64,000 nt of DNA from CADEED01 sp035765415 (GTDB taxonomy: Bacteria > Pseudomonadota > Gammaproteobacteria > Steroidobacterales > Steroidobacteraceae), in the NCBI GenBank assembly GCA_035765415.1, contig DASTXR010000056.1:1-64000 (forward strand). Reading direction: 5' to 3'. This document shows, piece by piece, positions 1 through 7,090 of the stretch. The translations under genes and the position numbers were made by a program. The first letter of the stretch is position 1, and every line of letters starts with the position of its first letter. The notes beneath the pieces are model-generated. The model searched no databases. It had not been told where the DNA came from and was given only the letters and a program-made list of their open reading frames with translations.

Positions 1-232
1 CCACGAAGGTGTAGCGGGTCTGGCGAGTTTTCCCCTTGATAGGGGCCTCGACAAAATAGCTGCGTGCACCATTGCGAGTGACGCGCAGCCCAAACCCTTT
101 CACAGTCGCGTGGTAGTAGTAGGATTCCTTTTTGCCGTCACCTGGTGGGCGTGCTGTGCGCACCGTGGCTGCAGTTAGTTGTGGCGAATTTTGGCTGCGT
201 AGTACTGGCGTAGTACCGTTCCTAGACTTCAT
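1..232 (-). CDS. Tyrosine-recombinase integrase, N-terminal part (runs off window)
   Basis: The 77 visible codons from ATG at 232 read leftwards out of the window. They show the arm-type DNA-binding start of phage/island integrases: a segment LTAATVRTARPP, then YHATVKGFGLRVTRNG, then a strand-rich YFVEAPIKGKTRQTRY. This matches the DUF4102-like N-terminus that precedes the core-binding and catalytic domains. The catalytic R-H-R-Y residues lie outside the window. The gene starts 80 bp from a displaced 3' tRNA-Arg fragment, which fits an integrase beside its attachment site. It would catalyse site-specific integration and excision of an element lying to the left. Family assignment is fairly secure; whether the gene is intact cannot be seen. 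Confidence 0.75.
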   Translation of the reverse strand, partial: MKSRNGTTPVLRSQNSPQLTAATVRTARPPGDGKKESYYYHATVKGFGLRVTRNGARSYFVEAPIKGKTRQTRYTFV

Positions 233-311
233 GACACTTACCTTGCCTTACGGCTCCATACAAATCAGATAGTTGGCGATTCTATCAGGCTAGGTAAGGC
301 CAGCGAAAGTT

Positions 312-356
312 CTCCTAAGCGGTAGGTCGTCGGTTCAACTCCGGCCGGGGGCGCCA
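312..356 (+). other. Displaced 3' fragment of tRNA-Arg(CCU), attachment-site remnant
   Basis: The fragment begins at an anticodon loop CTCCTAA (312-318, anticodon CCU). It continues through a 3' anticodon-stem strand GCGGT, a T-arm with GTTCAACTC between GTCGG and CCGGC, an acceptor strand CGGGGGC and an encoded CCA (354-356). The sequence just upstream does not pair with the anticodon or acceptor strands, and no D-arm is present, so this is not a working tRNA. It is what remains at one end when an element integrates into the 3' half of a tRNA gene. The integrase at 1-232 supports this; the intact tRNA would lie at the other end, off-window. Confidence 0.75.
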
Positions 357-368
357 TCCGTTCGGGGT

Positions 369-812
369 CTATTCCGATTACATAGGTAACGGTTTATTCC
401 GGAGACATGGGTGACACTTTAGCGACGAAGGGATTTTCGGCGCTCTCGATCCTGCATGTCTCATGGTCGAAGAATCCTAAGTCGTAACTCATGAAGCTGA
501 CCAGCCAGATCTTCTCTTCGATCTGTTTGATCCCAACGCGCTGACCGGCGAAGGTTTGGCTCAAGTTGATCTTCTGCGGCCCCCAGCAGATGCGACCACG
601 GCCCGCAGTCCTTGTATCTCGAATAGATCTTGTAGCCGGTCTTGCGCGAGATCGCGAACTCCCGGCACAGCACCGCCATCTTCTCGCCGTCGAGTAATCG
701 GGCAACGAACTTCAGCTGCTCGTCCATCTTGCAACACTCCCGCCACGGCATCTGCGTATCCCCCGCAAATGCCGAAAAGTGTTACCTATGTCTCCGGAAT
801 AAACTGTAACCC
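369..812. mobile_element. Deletion derivative of an IS481-family element
   Basis: Both ends carry near-identical inverted repeats sharing the core TTTATTCCGGAGACAT: the left copy at about 387-420 and the right copy at about 775-812. Between them lie only the N-terminal and C-terminal coding ends of an IS481-type transposase in different frames, so the catalytic centre is gone and the element cannot move by itself. Just outside the left repeat, 369-390 is a diverged direct copy of the repeat end (compare 394-415), suggesting tandem insertion or a second terminus. No clear target duplication could be recognised. Confidence 0.75.
394..751 (-). pseudogene. IS481-family transposase remnant (N- and C-terminal ends only)
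   Basis: From 751 the minus strand starts MPWRECCKMDEQLKFVAR and reads through a helix-turn-helix stretch (LCREFAISRKTGYKIYSRYK), the standard opening of IS481-type transposases, for about 50 codons. The reading then changes frame. A separate frame ending at 394 contains FAGQRVGIKQIEEKIWL and ENPFVAKVSPMSPE, the usual C-terminus of the same family. About two thirds of the gene, including the DDE catalytic core, is missing. It is non-functional. Confidence 0.8.
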
Positions 813-827
813 TTCAATCAGGAGGGC

Positions 828-1502
828 ATGGCGTACCGCATGCCATACGAGCTCAACGAGAAAAACGTCGCTGAAGCTTTCGCCTCTGGCCGGTTGCCGC
901 ATCGCGGGCGGCTCGTTCCGATGAAGGTTGTGCGGGTCGGCAACCTCGTCGTGACGACGCAGGTCATCCTGGCAATGGATCTGCTCGTCTCGCCGCATCT
1001 CGACCCCTTCACCCAGCAAGTGCCGAACGGGCGGCATCCAGTCTCGCTTGCCATTGCGGATCTGGATGGCGATGAACGCATCGCCTTTGCACGCATACAG
1101 TTTTCGTCGCTTGCGGCCGTCTCGTGGAAGATGGCGCTCACAGACCCGGATACAGATCCAGATGCGCTGGGCCCTGGGCAATTTGTCGGTTACGGCGTGG
1201 ATGCCTGCACCGGTTGCTTCATGGATATGGCCGCTGCAACGCTGATGGGACAGCGTTACCAGGAGGAGGGGCCTTACTTCAGCATCGGGGACGTGATCGA
1301 GGAAGAAGCGGAAAAGACTTATCAACCCACGCGCAGTTGGGCCGACATTCGGCCGATCGACAGAAGCGAAGGGAACATCATCTGCTTCACGACCGGATAC
1401 GGCGACGGCACGTACCCATCCTTTTTCGGCTTCGATGCGGACGGCGAGGTCTGTCAGCTCGTTACCGACTTCCTCATCTTCGGTGAAGAGGAGCGGGCCT
1501 AG
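828..1502 (+). CDS. DUF4241 domain-containing protein
   Basis: This 224-residue protein has a DUF4241 pattern: an early segment with alternating hydrophobics (VVRVGNLVVTTQVILAMD), a conserved GYGVDACTGCFMD motif near residues 124-136, and a C-terminal ICFTTGYGDGTYPSFFGFD stretch. The function of DUF4241 is not established. There is no signal peptide or membrane segment, so the protein should be cytosolic. An AGGAGG-like sequence (CAGGAGGGC) precedes the ATG, only about 5 nt away. It sits between the IS481 remnant and a convergent EF-hand gene whose stop codon overlaps its own (1499-1502), in a region that looks accessory. Confidence 0.75.
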   Translation: MAYRMPYELNEKNVAEAFASGRLPHRGRLVPMKVVRVGNLVVTTQVILAMDLLVSPHLDPFTQQVPNGRHPVSLAIADLDGDERIAFARIQFSSLAAVSWKMALTDPDTDPDALGPGQFVGYGVDACTGCFMDMAAATLMGQRYQEEGPYFSIGDVIEEEAEKTYQPTRSWADIRPIDRSEGNIICFTTGYGDGTYPSFFGFDADGEVCQLVTDFLIFGEEERA

Positions 1503-1723
1503 TTCGTCCACCACGCGACGAATTCCTTGAACTCGATGTATCCATCACCCGCGGTGTCCGCCACTTCGAAATCGAGCAAACACTCGGCGCGCGAGACATC
1601 ACCATCGAGCACTTTCAGCAGGACGTGGAATTCGTCCTGGTCGATGAATCCGTCGCCGTTCAGGTCGCACAGATCGAAAACCCGGCGCGACTCCGCAATC
1701 TTGGTTTCGTTCAGCGTTCCCAT
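1499..1723 (-). CDS. Small EF-hand calcium-binding protein
   Basis: The 74-residue protein consists almost entirely of two EF-hand loops, DLNGDGFIDQDE (residues about 20-31) and DTAGDGYIEFKE (about 56-67). Each has the acidic 1-3-5-12 ligand pattern expected for Ca2+ binding. The start at 1723 is chosen because GGAGG lies 7 nt upstream; a longer frame exists but lacks such a site. There is no signal peptide, so it is a calmodulin-like cytosolic protein. Its target is unknown. It is convergent with the DUF4241 gene (4-bp overlap) and lies downstream of the P450 gene on the same strand, about 90 bp away. Confidence 0.75.
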   Translation of the reverse strand: MGTLNETKIAESRRVFDLCDLNGDGFIDQDEFHVLLKVLDGDVSRAECLLDFEVADTAGDGYIEFKEFVAWWTN

Positions 1724-1812
1724 GTTCGATCCTCCGTGGTCCATGGGAAGCCAATCTACGGGCCTGCTGCTTAAGGCCGGCTGAACCGAACGCATTTGAC
1801 AGATTGCTGGCT

Positions 1813-2862
1813 TCAGCGCTTTCGGACCTCCAGCGGACATGAAGCGAAACCGCTTGCGGGGTGCAGCGCTTCGGTCGGCTGCCGGCGAGTCGAAGGCGCG
1901 AGTTCGAATCGCGCGAGCAGTTCCTCGAGGAGGACGCGCAATTCCAGTCTGGCGAGCGGAGCGCCGGGACAAACATGGATACCTGCGCCATACAGCAGAT
2001 TCATGCGCGGATTGCGATCGAGGCGAAATTCCCGCGGCTGGTCGAAGACTCGTTCGTCGCGATTCGCGGAGGCCCAATCGAGCGTGATTCGTTCGCCCGC
2101 CTGAACCGGGCAACCGTCGACTACGACGGGTGTCGTGGTCACGCGTCGGGAGCTGAGCAGCGGCGCGTGAATGCGCAGGATCTCGTCGATGGCCGCGGGT
2201 AGTTCGGCCGGATTCGACCGCAGCTGCGACTGGAGCGGGAGTGCGCCAGCCAGGAAGTGCGCGAGGATGCCGACGCAGCTTGCGATGGTCGCGAGTTCGC
2301 CCACTGTCCAGTTGCGCAGGATGCTCACGATTTCCTCGTGGGTGAGAGGACGGTCGCGGAACTGCTCGCGCGCCAGCTGACTCGCCACGTCGGTTTCGTT
2401 CCCGTCGTTGCGACGGTGCAGGATTTCGCGAATGTGGCGATCGAACTCGAACGCCACCGCAGCCATGGCTTTCCGGTCGTTACGGCGCGTGGCGCTTCGG
2501 TTCCGTCGCATCCAGTGGCGCAATGGTTCGTGCAGGTCCGCGGGCCACCCCAGGAAGGCGCATTGCGCCTGCAGGGCAAAACTCTCGGCGACCTGCATCA
2601 TGAAATCGACTTCTCCCTTTTCGGGAAAGCCGGAGAGGATCTCCACCGCGATTGCGCGAATAGCCGGCTCGACGGCCGTCATGCGTTCGGACGAGAAATA
2701 CTTTTCAACGATGCGCCGATAGTCAGCGTGATCCGGCGGGTCGATGCCACTGGGCACGGCCAGGTGTGTCGATACTGCGCTGCTGAAAGTGGCGGGATCG
2801 AGAAGCACTCTGCTTACTTCCGCGTGACTGTGGGCCACGGGACAGCGTGATGGGGTGTTCAT
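1813..2862 (-). CDS. Cytochrome P450
   Basis: This 349-residue protein has the P450 signatures EILR (the ExxR helix K motif) and the heme loop YGAGIHVCPGAPLA, whose cysteine (about residue 298) would be the axial heme ligand. A PPDHADYRRIVEKYF segment near the N-terminus is also typical. Two things are unusual. The protein is short for the family, with little before the DPATFSSA segment. The I-helix reads NWTVGELATIASCVG, without the usual acid-Thr pair used in oxygen activation. Substrate is unknown. The gene follows fnr on the same strand, and an FNR-like site with a -10 element places the predicted transcription start at the ATG (2862). A GTG at 2895 is the alternative start. Confidence 0.85.
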   Translation of the reverse strand: MNTPSRCPVAHSHAEVSRVLLDPATFSSAVSTHLAVPSGIDPPDHADYRRIVEKYFSSERMTAVEPAIRAIAVEILSGFPEKGEVDFMMQVAESFALQAQCAFLGWPADLHEPLRHWMRRNRSATRRNDRKAMAAVAFEFDRHIREILHRRNDGNETDVASQLAREQFRDRPLTHEEIVSILRNWTVGELATIASCVGILAHFLAGALPLQSQLRSNPAELPAAIDEILRIHAPLLSSRRVTTTPVVVDGCPVQAGERITLDWASANRDERVFDQPREFRLDRNPRMNLLYGAGIHVCPGAPLARLELRVLLEELLARFELAPSTRRQPTEALHPASGFASCPLEVRKR

Positions 2863-2868
2863 GAATCC

Positions 2869-2909
2869 ATTACATGCTGCGATCCGCCAGATCACTTGAT
2901 CTGGGTCAA
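2869..2909 (-). promoter_or_regulatory. Putative FNR-dependent promoter of the P450 gene
   Basis: On the minus strand TTGACCCAGATCAA (2909-2896) differs from the FNR consensus TTGAT-n4-ATCAA at one base. TGTAAT (2874-2869) is one base from the -10 consensus. This geometry puts the start of transcription at about 2862, the A of the P450 ATG, with the FNR-like site centred near -40.5. The site lies inside the last codons of fnr, so chance or coding constraint cannot be excluded. Confidence 0.45.
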
Positions 2910-3656
2910 AGACCGCCCATGACCTGCGTCGCAGAAACTGACTGTAGATTCACCTTCCTGTGCCAGCGCAAGCATGCGTATCTTTTTGCCACGAACGCGG
3001 ATCACATTCTCCCGGTGCAGTTCCTGCATCATCCTGCTGATCGTTTCGATGCGCGTGTCGAGCAGATCCGCAATCTCCCGGCGGCTCAATCCCAGTGTGA
3101 ACTGACGGCCGTCGAGGCCACGTTGCTGGAGGCGGGCGCTGAGGTCGAGCAGAAAAGTAGTGAGGCGCTGGCGCACGGAACCGCGCGCCGGATGCGGACG
3201 CGGCGCAATGCTCTTGCTCAGGAGCCGGACGAGCGCTGCGCCGAATTCCCTGAAGCGCGTTCGATGCTCGTCCAACTGGCGCAAGGGCATCTCGCAGCAG
3301 ACCACCGTCTGCAGCGCGATCACATCGTTCGCAAAGGCGCCGGTGCTGAAAGCTTCGAGGCCGAGGACGTCTCCTGGAGTATTGAGCGCCAGGATTTGTT
3401 CGTTGCCGTTGGTATCCAGATGGACGGTCTTCAGCATTCCTTGCCTCACTGCCCAGAGTGAATGAGCGGGGTCGCCGGCCCTGAACAGCGCCTCGCCCGC
3501 GCGCACTGACCGCATGCGGCCGTTTTGCTGGCGTACACGGCCGCCATCGAATGCGATCAGGCCGGACAGGCGACAGATTTCCTGCAGATCGCAGGATCGG
3601 CAGGCGATTGGCCCGAGGCCATCGACCGCGGAGGAGCTGGAATTGCGAGCGCGCAC
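2892..3656 (-). CDS. fnr: FNR-type oxygen-sensing transcription regulator (Crp/Fnr family)
   Basis: Taking GTG 3656 as start gives 254 residues, with cysteines at 19, 22, 28 and 120/121. These match the [4Fe-4S] cluster ligands of E. coli FNR (20, 23, 29, 122). A cyclic-nucleotide-binding-like beta-barrel (about 50-150) is followed by a winged helix with LSRREIADLLDTRIETISR. Its ETISR recognition helix fits the E-x-x-SR pattern that reads TTGAT-n4-ATCAA, and such sites occur beside this gene. A TTG at 3671 with GAGAGGA upstream is an alternative start, but it overlaps a good -10 element. It should activate or repress genes under low oxygen, and it precedes the P450 gene. Confidence 0.9.
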   Translation of the reverse strand: MRARNSSSSAVDGLGPIACRSCDLQEICRLSGLIAFDGGRVRQQNGRMRSVRAGEALFRAGDPAHSLWAVRQGMLKTVHLDTNGNEQILALNTPGDVLGLEAFSTGAFANDVIALQTVVCCEMPLRQLDEHRTRFREFGAALVRLLSKSIAPRPHPARGSVRQRLTTFLLDLSARLQQRGLDGRQFTLGLSRREIADLLDTRIETISRMMQELHRENVIRVRGKKIRMLALAQEGESTVSFCDAGHGRSLTQIK

Positions 3657-3662
3657 GGTGAA

Positions 3663-3705
3663 CTTATACAAGTGCGCCGGTCCTCTCGAAAATGATCTGG
3701 ATCAA
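3663..3705 (-). promoter_or_regulatory. Putative autoregulated fnr promoter (FNR box and -10)
   Basis: The minus strand carries TTGATCCAGATCAT (3705-3692), one mismatch from the FNR consensus. TATAAG (3668-3663) is five of six bases to the -10 consensus. Transcription would start at about 3656, the G of the GTG start codon, with the FNR site centred near -42.5. That is class II activator geometry within 1 nt and implies a leaderless mRNA. Confidence 0.5.
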
Positions 3706-3729
3706 TCGAGGGCGCGATCGGCGCTTGAA

Positions 3730-3771
3730 TTGATCTGGATCAAGGGCCCGGGGTGACGACCGACCGATACT
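3730..3771 (+). promoter_or_regulatory. Putative class II FNR-dependent promoter
   Basis: TTGATCTGGATCAA (3730-3743) is a perfect FNR palindrome centred at 3736.5. GATACT (3766-3771) is a fair -10 element that places transcription start at about 3778, so the FNR site is centred exactly at -41.5. The gene starting at 3804 follows with a 26-nt leader containing AGGA. This is the clearest of the three FNR sites. Confidence 0.65.
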
Positions 3772-3803
3772 GGCGCCCTCCAATCAAACTGCAGGATCGG
3801 TCC

Positions 3804-4160
3804 ATGAATATTCGAAAAGTGGTCGCAATATCCGGTCTGGCCCTGCTTTCCGCGGCGCCATTCGCAGCCCATGCGGGCGGCGCGGGAAAAGCCACTGACG
3901 CCTGCATCCAGGCGTTCGTGGATGCCTATCTGCCGAAGGACGCGGCTGTGCGCGTTCGCAAGCCAGGCCCTGCCGCGAGCCCTCTGGGCATGTACACGCG
4001 GCATTACAAGATCGATCTCAGCGCGCACGTGGGTGCGACCGGAAACGAACCGGTGACGGCGCGATGCGTCGCCAATGCCGACGGCGAAGTGCTCGCTCTC
4101 AACACAAAGCCCGTCTCGAAGGATGGAGTGAGGCCCGGCGTTGCCGCTAGCTTGAAGTAA
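3804..4160 (+). CDS. Small exported protein of unknown function, FNR-controlled
   Basis: The 118-residue product begins with a standard signal peptide (MNIRKVVAISGLALLSAAP followed by FAAHA, cleavage after AHA near residue 24), so the mature protein of about 94 residues should be periplasmic. It contains two cysteines (DACIQAF and ARCVAN), which may form a disulfide. I do not recognise a family. AGGA lies 7 nt upstream of the ATG. The promoter region carries a consensus FNR box and the gene is divergent from fnr, so it is probably induced when oxygen is low. No redox cofactor motif (such as CxxCH) is visible. Confidence 0.75.
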   Translation: MNIRKVVAISGLALLSAAPFAAHAGGAGKATDACIQAFVDAYLPKDAAVRVRKPGPAASPLGMYTRHYKIDLSAHVGATGNEPVTARCVANADGEVLALNTKPVSKDGVRPGVAASLK

Positions 4161-4260
4161 CCTCACTCGTCATCGCAGGGCTCCTGTCTACTTCCCAGGG
4201 TACGGCCTGCCCGATCTCTTGCGACACATCAGCGCAGCGGGTACGGTCGCGGCCATGGGC

Positions 4261-5175
4261 ATGAAACCTTCCGACATGGCGAGCCGCATCGGCCGCGGCC
4301 TGCTGTCTTTCCCGGTCACGCATTTCGACGCGGAGGACCGCTTCCACGAAACCGCCTACCGGCAACATTGTTCGTGGCTGCTGGAACACGAAGTGGCAGG
4401 GGTCTTTGCCGCGGGCGGCACGGGCGAATTCTTTTCGCTGAAGCCATCCGAAGTCGGCACGGTTGTCAGCGCGGCCGTTGCCGAAGCGAAGGGCCGCGTG
4501 CCGGTGATCGCCGGTTGCGGGTATGGCACGGTGATGGCCGTCGAGCTCGCGCGCGATGTCGAGAAGCGCGGTGCCGATGGCATCCTGCTGCTGCCTCCCT
4601 ACCTGGTGAACTCCGAGCAGCAGGGTCTCGCGGCGCACATCGACAAGGTCTGCAAGGCGGTGTCCATCGGCGTCATCGTCTACAACCGTGACAACGCCAT
4701 TCTCAACGACGAGACGCTGGCGAAGCTGTGTGAAGGCAACGCCAACCTCGTGGGCTTCAAGGATGGCGTCGGCGACATCGAAACGCTGACGCGCATCCGC
4801 AGCCGGCTCGGTGAACGGCTCACCTACATTGGCGGAATGCCCACCGCGGAAACGTTCGCGCTGCCGTATCGCGACATCGGCATCACCACGTATTCCTCGG
4901 CCATCTTCAACTTCATGCCGGTGTGGGCTTTGAGGTTCTACGGCGCGGTGCAGGCGGGCGATCGCGCCACCGTGCAGCATCACCTGAAAGATTTCGTGAT
5001 GCCGTATATCGCGATCCGCAATCGCGCCCGGGGTTACGCGGTGTCCATCGTCAAGGCAGGCTGCCGGATCGTGGGCAGGCCCGCGGGTCACGTGCGGACG
5101 CCGCTGACGGAGCTCGCCTCCAGGGATCTCGACGAACTCCGCGCGCTCATCAAGCGCGCCGAGTCGCTGGCGTGA
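4261..5175 (+). CDS. kdgD: 5-dehydro-4-deoxyglucarate dehydratase (KdgD)
   Basis: At 304 residues the protein matches KdgD in length. It carries the class I aldolase/DHDPS barrel features: GLLSFPVTHFD at the N-terminus, GTGEFFSL, the conserved tyrosine in VIVYNRDN, and the Schiff-base lysine in LVGFKDGVGD (about residue 168). KdgD converts 5-keto-4-deoxy-glucarate to 2-oxoglutarate semialdehyde with loss of water and CO2, the late step of oxidative uronate and aldarate breakdown. ATG 4261 aligns best with known starts; ATG 4255 and TTG 4219 are alternatives. The GH28 and hydrolase genes downstream fit a pectin/galacturonate role. FSLKPSE and PTAETFALPYRDIG argue against DapA or NanA. Confidence 0.9.
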   Translation: MKPSDMASRIGRGLLSFPVTHFDAEDRFHETAYRQHCSWLLEHEVAGVFAAGGTGEFFSLKPSEVGTVVSAAVAEAKGRVPVIAGCGYGTVMAVELARDVEKRGADGILLLPPYLVNSEQQGLAAHIDKVCKAVSIGVIVYNRDNAILNDETLAKLCEGNANLVGFKDGVGDIETLTRIRSRLGERLTYIGGMPTAETFALPYRDIGITTYSSAIFNFMPVWALRFYGAVQAGDRATVQHHLKDFVMPYIAIRNRARGYAVSIVKAGCRIVGRPAGHVRTPLTELASRDLDELRALIKRAESLA

Positions 5176-5196
5176 TTCGGGCTCACGCCCCGGGTT

Positions 5197-7050
5197 TCAC
5201 TTCCATGGAAAGGCCAGCGACGGCGTCGCTGAATAGCGCTGCATCGCCAGGGCAAGTCTCGCGCCGCAACCGGGCGCCAGGGTCACGTCGAAGCTGCGGC
5301 CACTAACAACCTGCGATCTCGGGCCGTCGGTCACCGAAGTGATCTGATGTTCGCCATACGCGCCACCTTGCACGGTGACGACGCGTTCCCGGCTGGGATT
5401 CAAATTCACCAGCGTGACGCAGGTGCGTGCGTCTTCGAGAGTATCGACCAGCGCCGCGACGTCCTCGGGCAAGCCGGCCCGCCGCCGGGCCGGATCGAAG
5501 TAACGCAGTCGCGCATGCAGGGGCGCGCCTCCCTGGTTGGGTGACGTGGGCGACCAGGGCGGGCGGGCGATGTGCAGGGCGCCCTGGGTGAGCTGCAACA
5601 GCGAGGCGACACTGGCGGGATTGTGCTCGAGCGCGTTGTCGGCGAGGCGCGTGTCGGGCGTCGACTTGTCGGCGTGTATCAGCGCAACGCGTGTGCGCAC
5701 ACGCTCGAGGGAGGCGCGCAGCGCGGTGACTGGATAGCCGGGGTTGCGGCCCTCGAGGTAGTCCACCCAGGGATGTTCGCCCGCGAGCGCGCGGTCTTCG
5801 CTGCGCATCGACAGGTACCAGATCTCGAAGCCGTTCAGTCGATACGGGCCCGGTGCGTAGCTGTACCAGCCCTGCGGGCCGCACATGCGCGGCGACTGAA
5901 GCTTGCCGTCGATTTCCTTCGCTCGCGTGTTGATGGCGGCGTTCTGCCGGCGCCATACCGCCATGTAGCGGTCGTCGCCGGTGAGCAGCGCCGCGTTCAT
6001 GAAAGCCACGATGGAGCGCGGCACGCGATTGCGGTCTTCGCGCTTGCCGGTCTGCGGCACGACCGGGCTGAAGTTCCAGCCGTACACGCCTTCGTACCAT
6101 TTCCCGCCGCCGCCGATGCGTCCATCGAGCCCGACCTTGCTCGGCAGGATGTCGTCATTGGCGCGGGCGCGTTCCACCCATGCGTCCACGTACGACAGCA
6201 GCCACTCGCGCCAGCGTTTCTCACCGGTCAATAGATAGGCGTTGAGCGCGAGCGTGGTGGATTGCAGGTTGAGCGGGCTGTCGCAGACCGTGTCGGTGTA
6301 TTCCCGGAAGTGCGCGAGGAACTCGTCGAAATTGCGCTCGCCGTGCTCGAGCTCGAAACGCGAGGCATCGAAAGGGTCGCCGGCCCAGTCGAGCGCGGTG
6401 GTGGGACGCAGCAGCGGACCGATGCTGCCGTTGAACATGCTGCGAATGACACGATGTTTCCTGTCGTAGTTGGGCGCGGCGGCGTCGCTGCCGTCGTAGA
6501 AGCCCGCGAAGCGGCGCGTGCGGTCGATGAGCCTGGCGTCGCCCGGCGTCGACAGCCCCATGAGATTGAAGACCGACAGCCCTTCGCTGATGTGCTGCCA
6601 GTCCATCTGCGGCGGGAACTCGCGCACGTACATGCCCTGGCGTCCCATCGGCACTTCCGTGGTACGCAGCGCGCCGTACTGTTCGAGGTGTCCCTCGTAG
6701 ACGGCGCGATAGAGCTCCAGGATCCGATCCGAACCGCCGATCGCATGCAGCAGCGGCCAGTCGTTCACATGCTCGATGGCGTCGTCGGGACCGTCATTCG
6801 TGCCCCAGCGCGGGAAGCAGAGCAGGTGATGCCGTTCGTCGAAGTACCGGGCGTGGAAGATTTCGCAGGCTTCGGTGTGTGCGCGCAGCAGCTCACGCTG
6901 CAGCAGCGCCCATTCGGGTGCCGGCATGGGCGTGGTGACCGTCAAACCAGTGGCGGAGGCGGCGCCGAATGAACGCGGTGCAAGTGCCACGGCGCCCGTT
7001 GCGGCTACGAATGCACGGCGGCTGAGCACGTTGTCGTGTTCGTCGTTCAA
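5197..7050 (-). CDS. Tat-exported protein of unknown function in a pectin locus
   Basis: This is a 617-residue protein with a twin-arginine signal (LSRRAFVAATGAVALAP, residues about 9-25), so it should be exported folded. The mature part is rich in Trp, Tyr and His (for example YFDERHHLLCFPRWGTNDG, GGGGKWYEGVYGWNF, MCGPQGWYSYAPG). This looks like an alpha/alpha-barrel with a C-terminal beta-domain, as in some polysaccharide lyases and glycosidases. I cannot assign a family. TTG 7050 is chosen because GGGGAA precedes it by 4 nt; an ATG at 7092 overlaps the divergent gene. It lies between kdgD (convergent) and genes running towards a GH28 enzyme, which suggests processing of pectin-derived sugars. 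Confidence 0.75.
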   Translation of the reverse strand: MNDEHDNVLSRRAFVAATGAVALAPRSFGAASATGLTVTTPMPAPEWALLQRELLRAHTEACEIFHARYFDERHHLLCFPRWGTNDGPDDAIEHVNDWPLLHAIGGSDRILELYRAVYEGHLEQYGALRTTEVPMGRQGMYVREFPPQMDWQHISEGLSVFNLMGLSTPGDARLIDRTRRFAGFYDGSDAAAPNYDRKHRVIRSMFNGSIGPLLRPTTALDWAGDPFDASRFELEHGERNFDEFLAHFREYTDTVCDSPLNLQSTTLALNAYLLTGEKRWREWLLSYVDAWVERARANDDILPSKVGLDGRIGGGGKWYEGVYGWNFSPVVPQTGKREDRNRVPRSIVAFMNAALLTGDDRYMAVWRRQNAAINTRAKEIDGKLQSPRMCGPQGWYSYAPGPYRLNGFEIWYLSMRSEDRALAGEHPWVDYLEGRNPGYPVTALRASLERVRTRVALIHADKSTPDTRLADNALEHNPASVASLLQLTQGALHIARPPWSPTSPNQGGAPLHARLRYFDPARRRAGLPEDVAALVDTLEDARTCVTLVNLNPSRERVVTVQGGAYGEHQITSVTDGPRSQVVSGRSFDVTLAPGCGARLALAMQRYSATPSLAFPWK

Positions 7051-7090
7051 GCTTTCCCCTGCGCGCCCACGGGGATCATAATCTCCGCGC

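Noticed and set aside
4147..5091. Minus-strand frame opposite kdgD
   Set aside because: KdgD is a clear full-length match; the antisense frame is His/Arg-rich shadow sequence.
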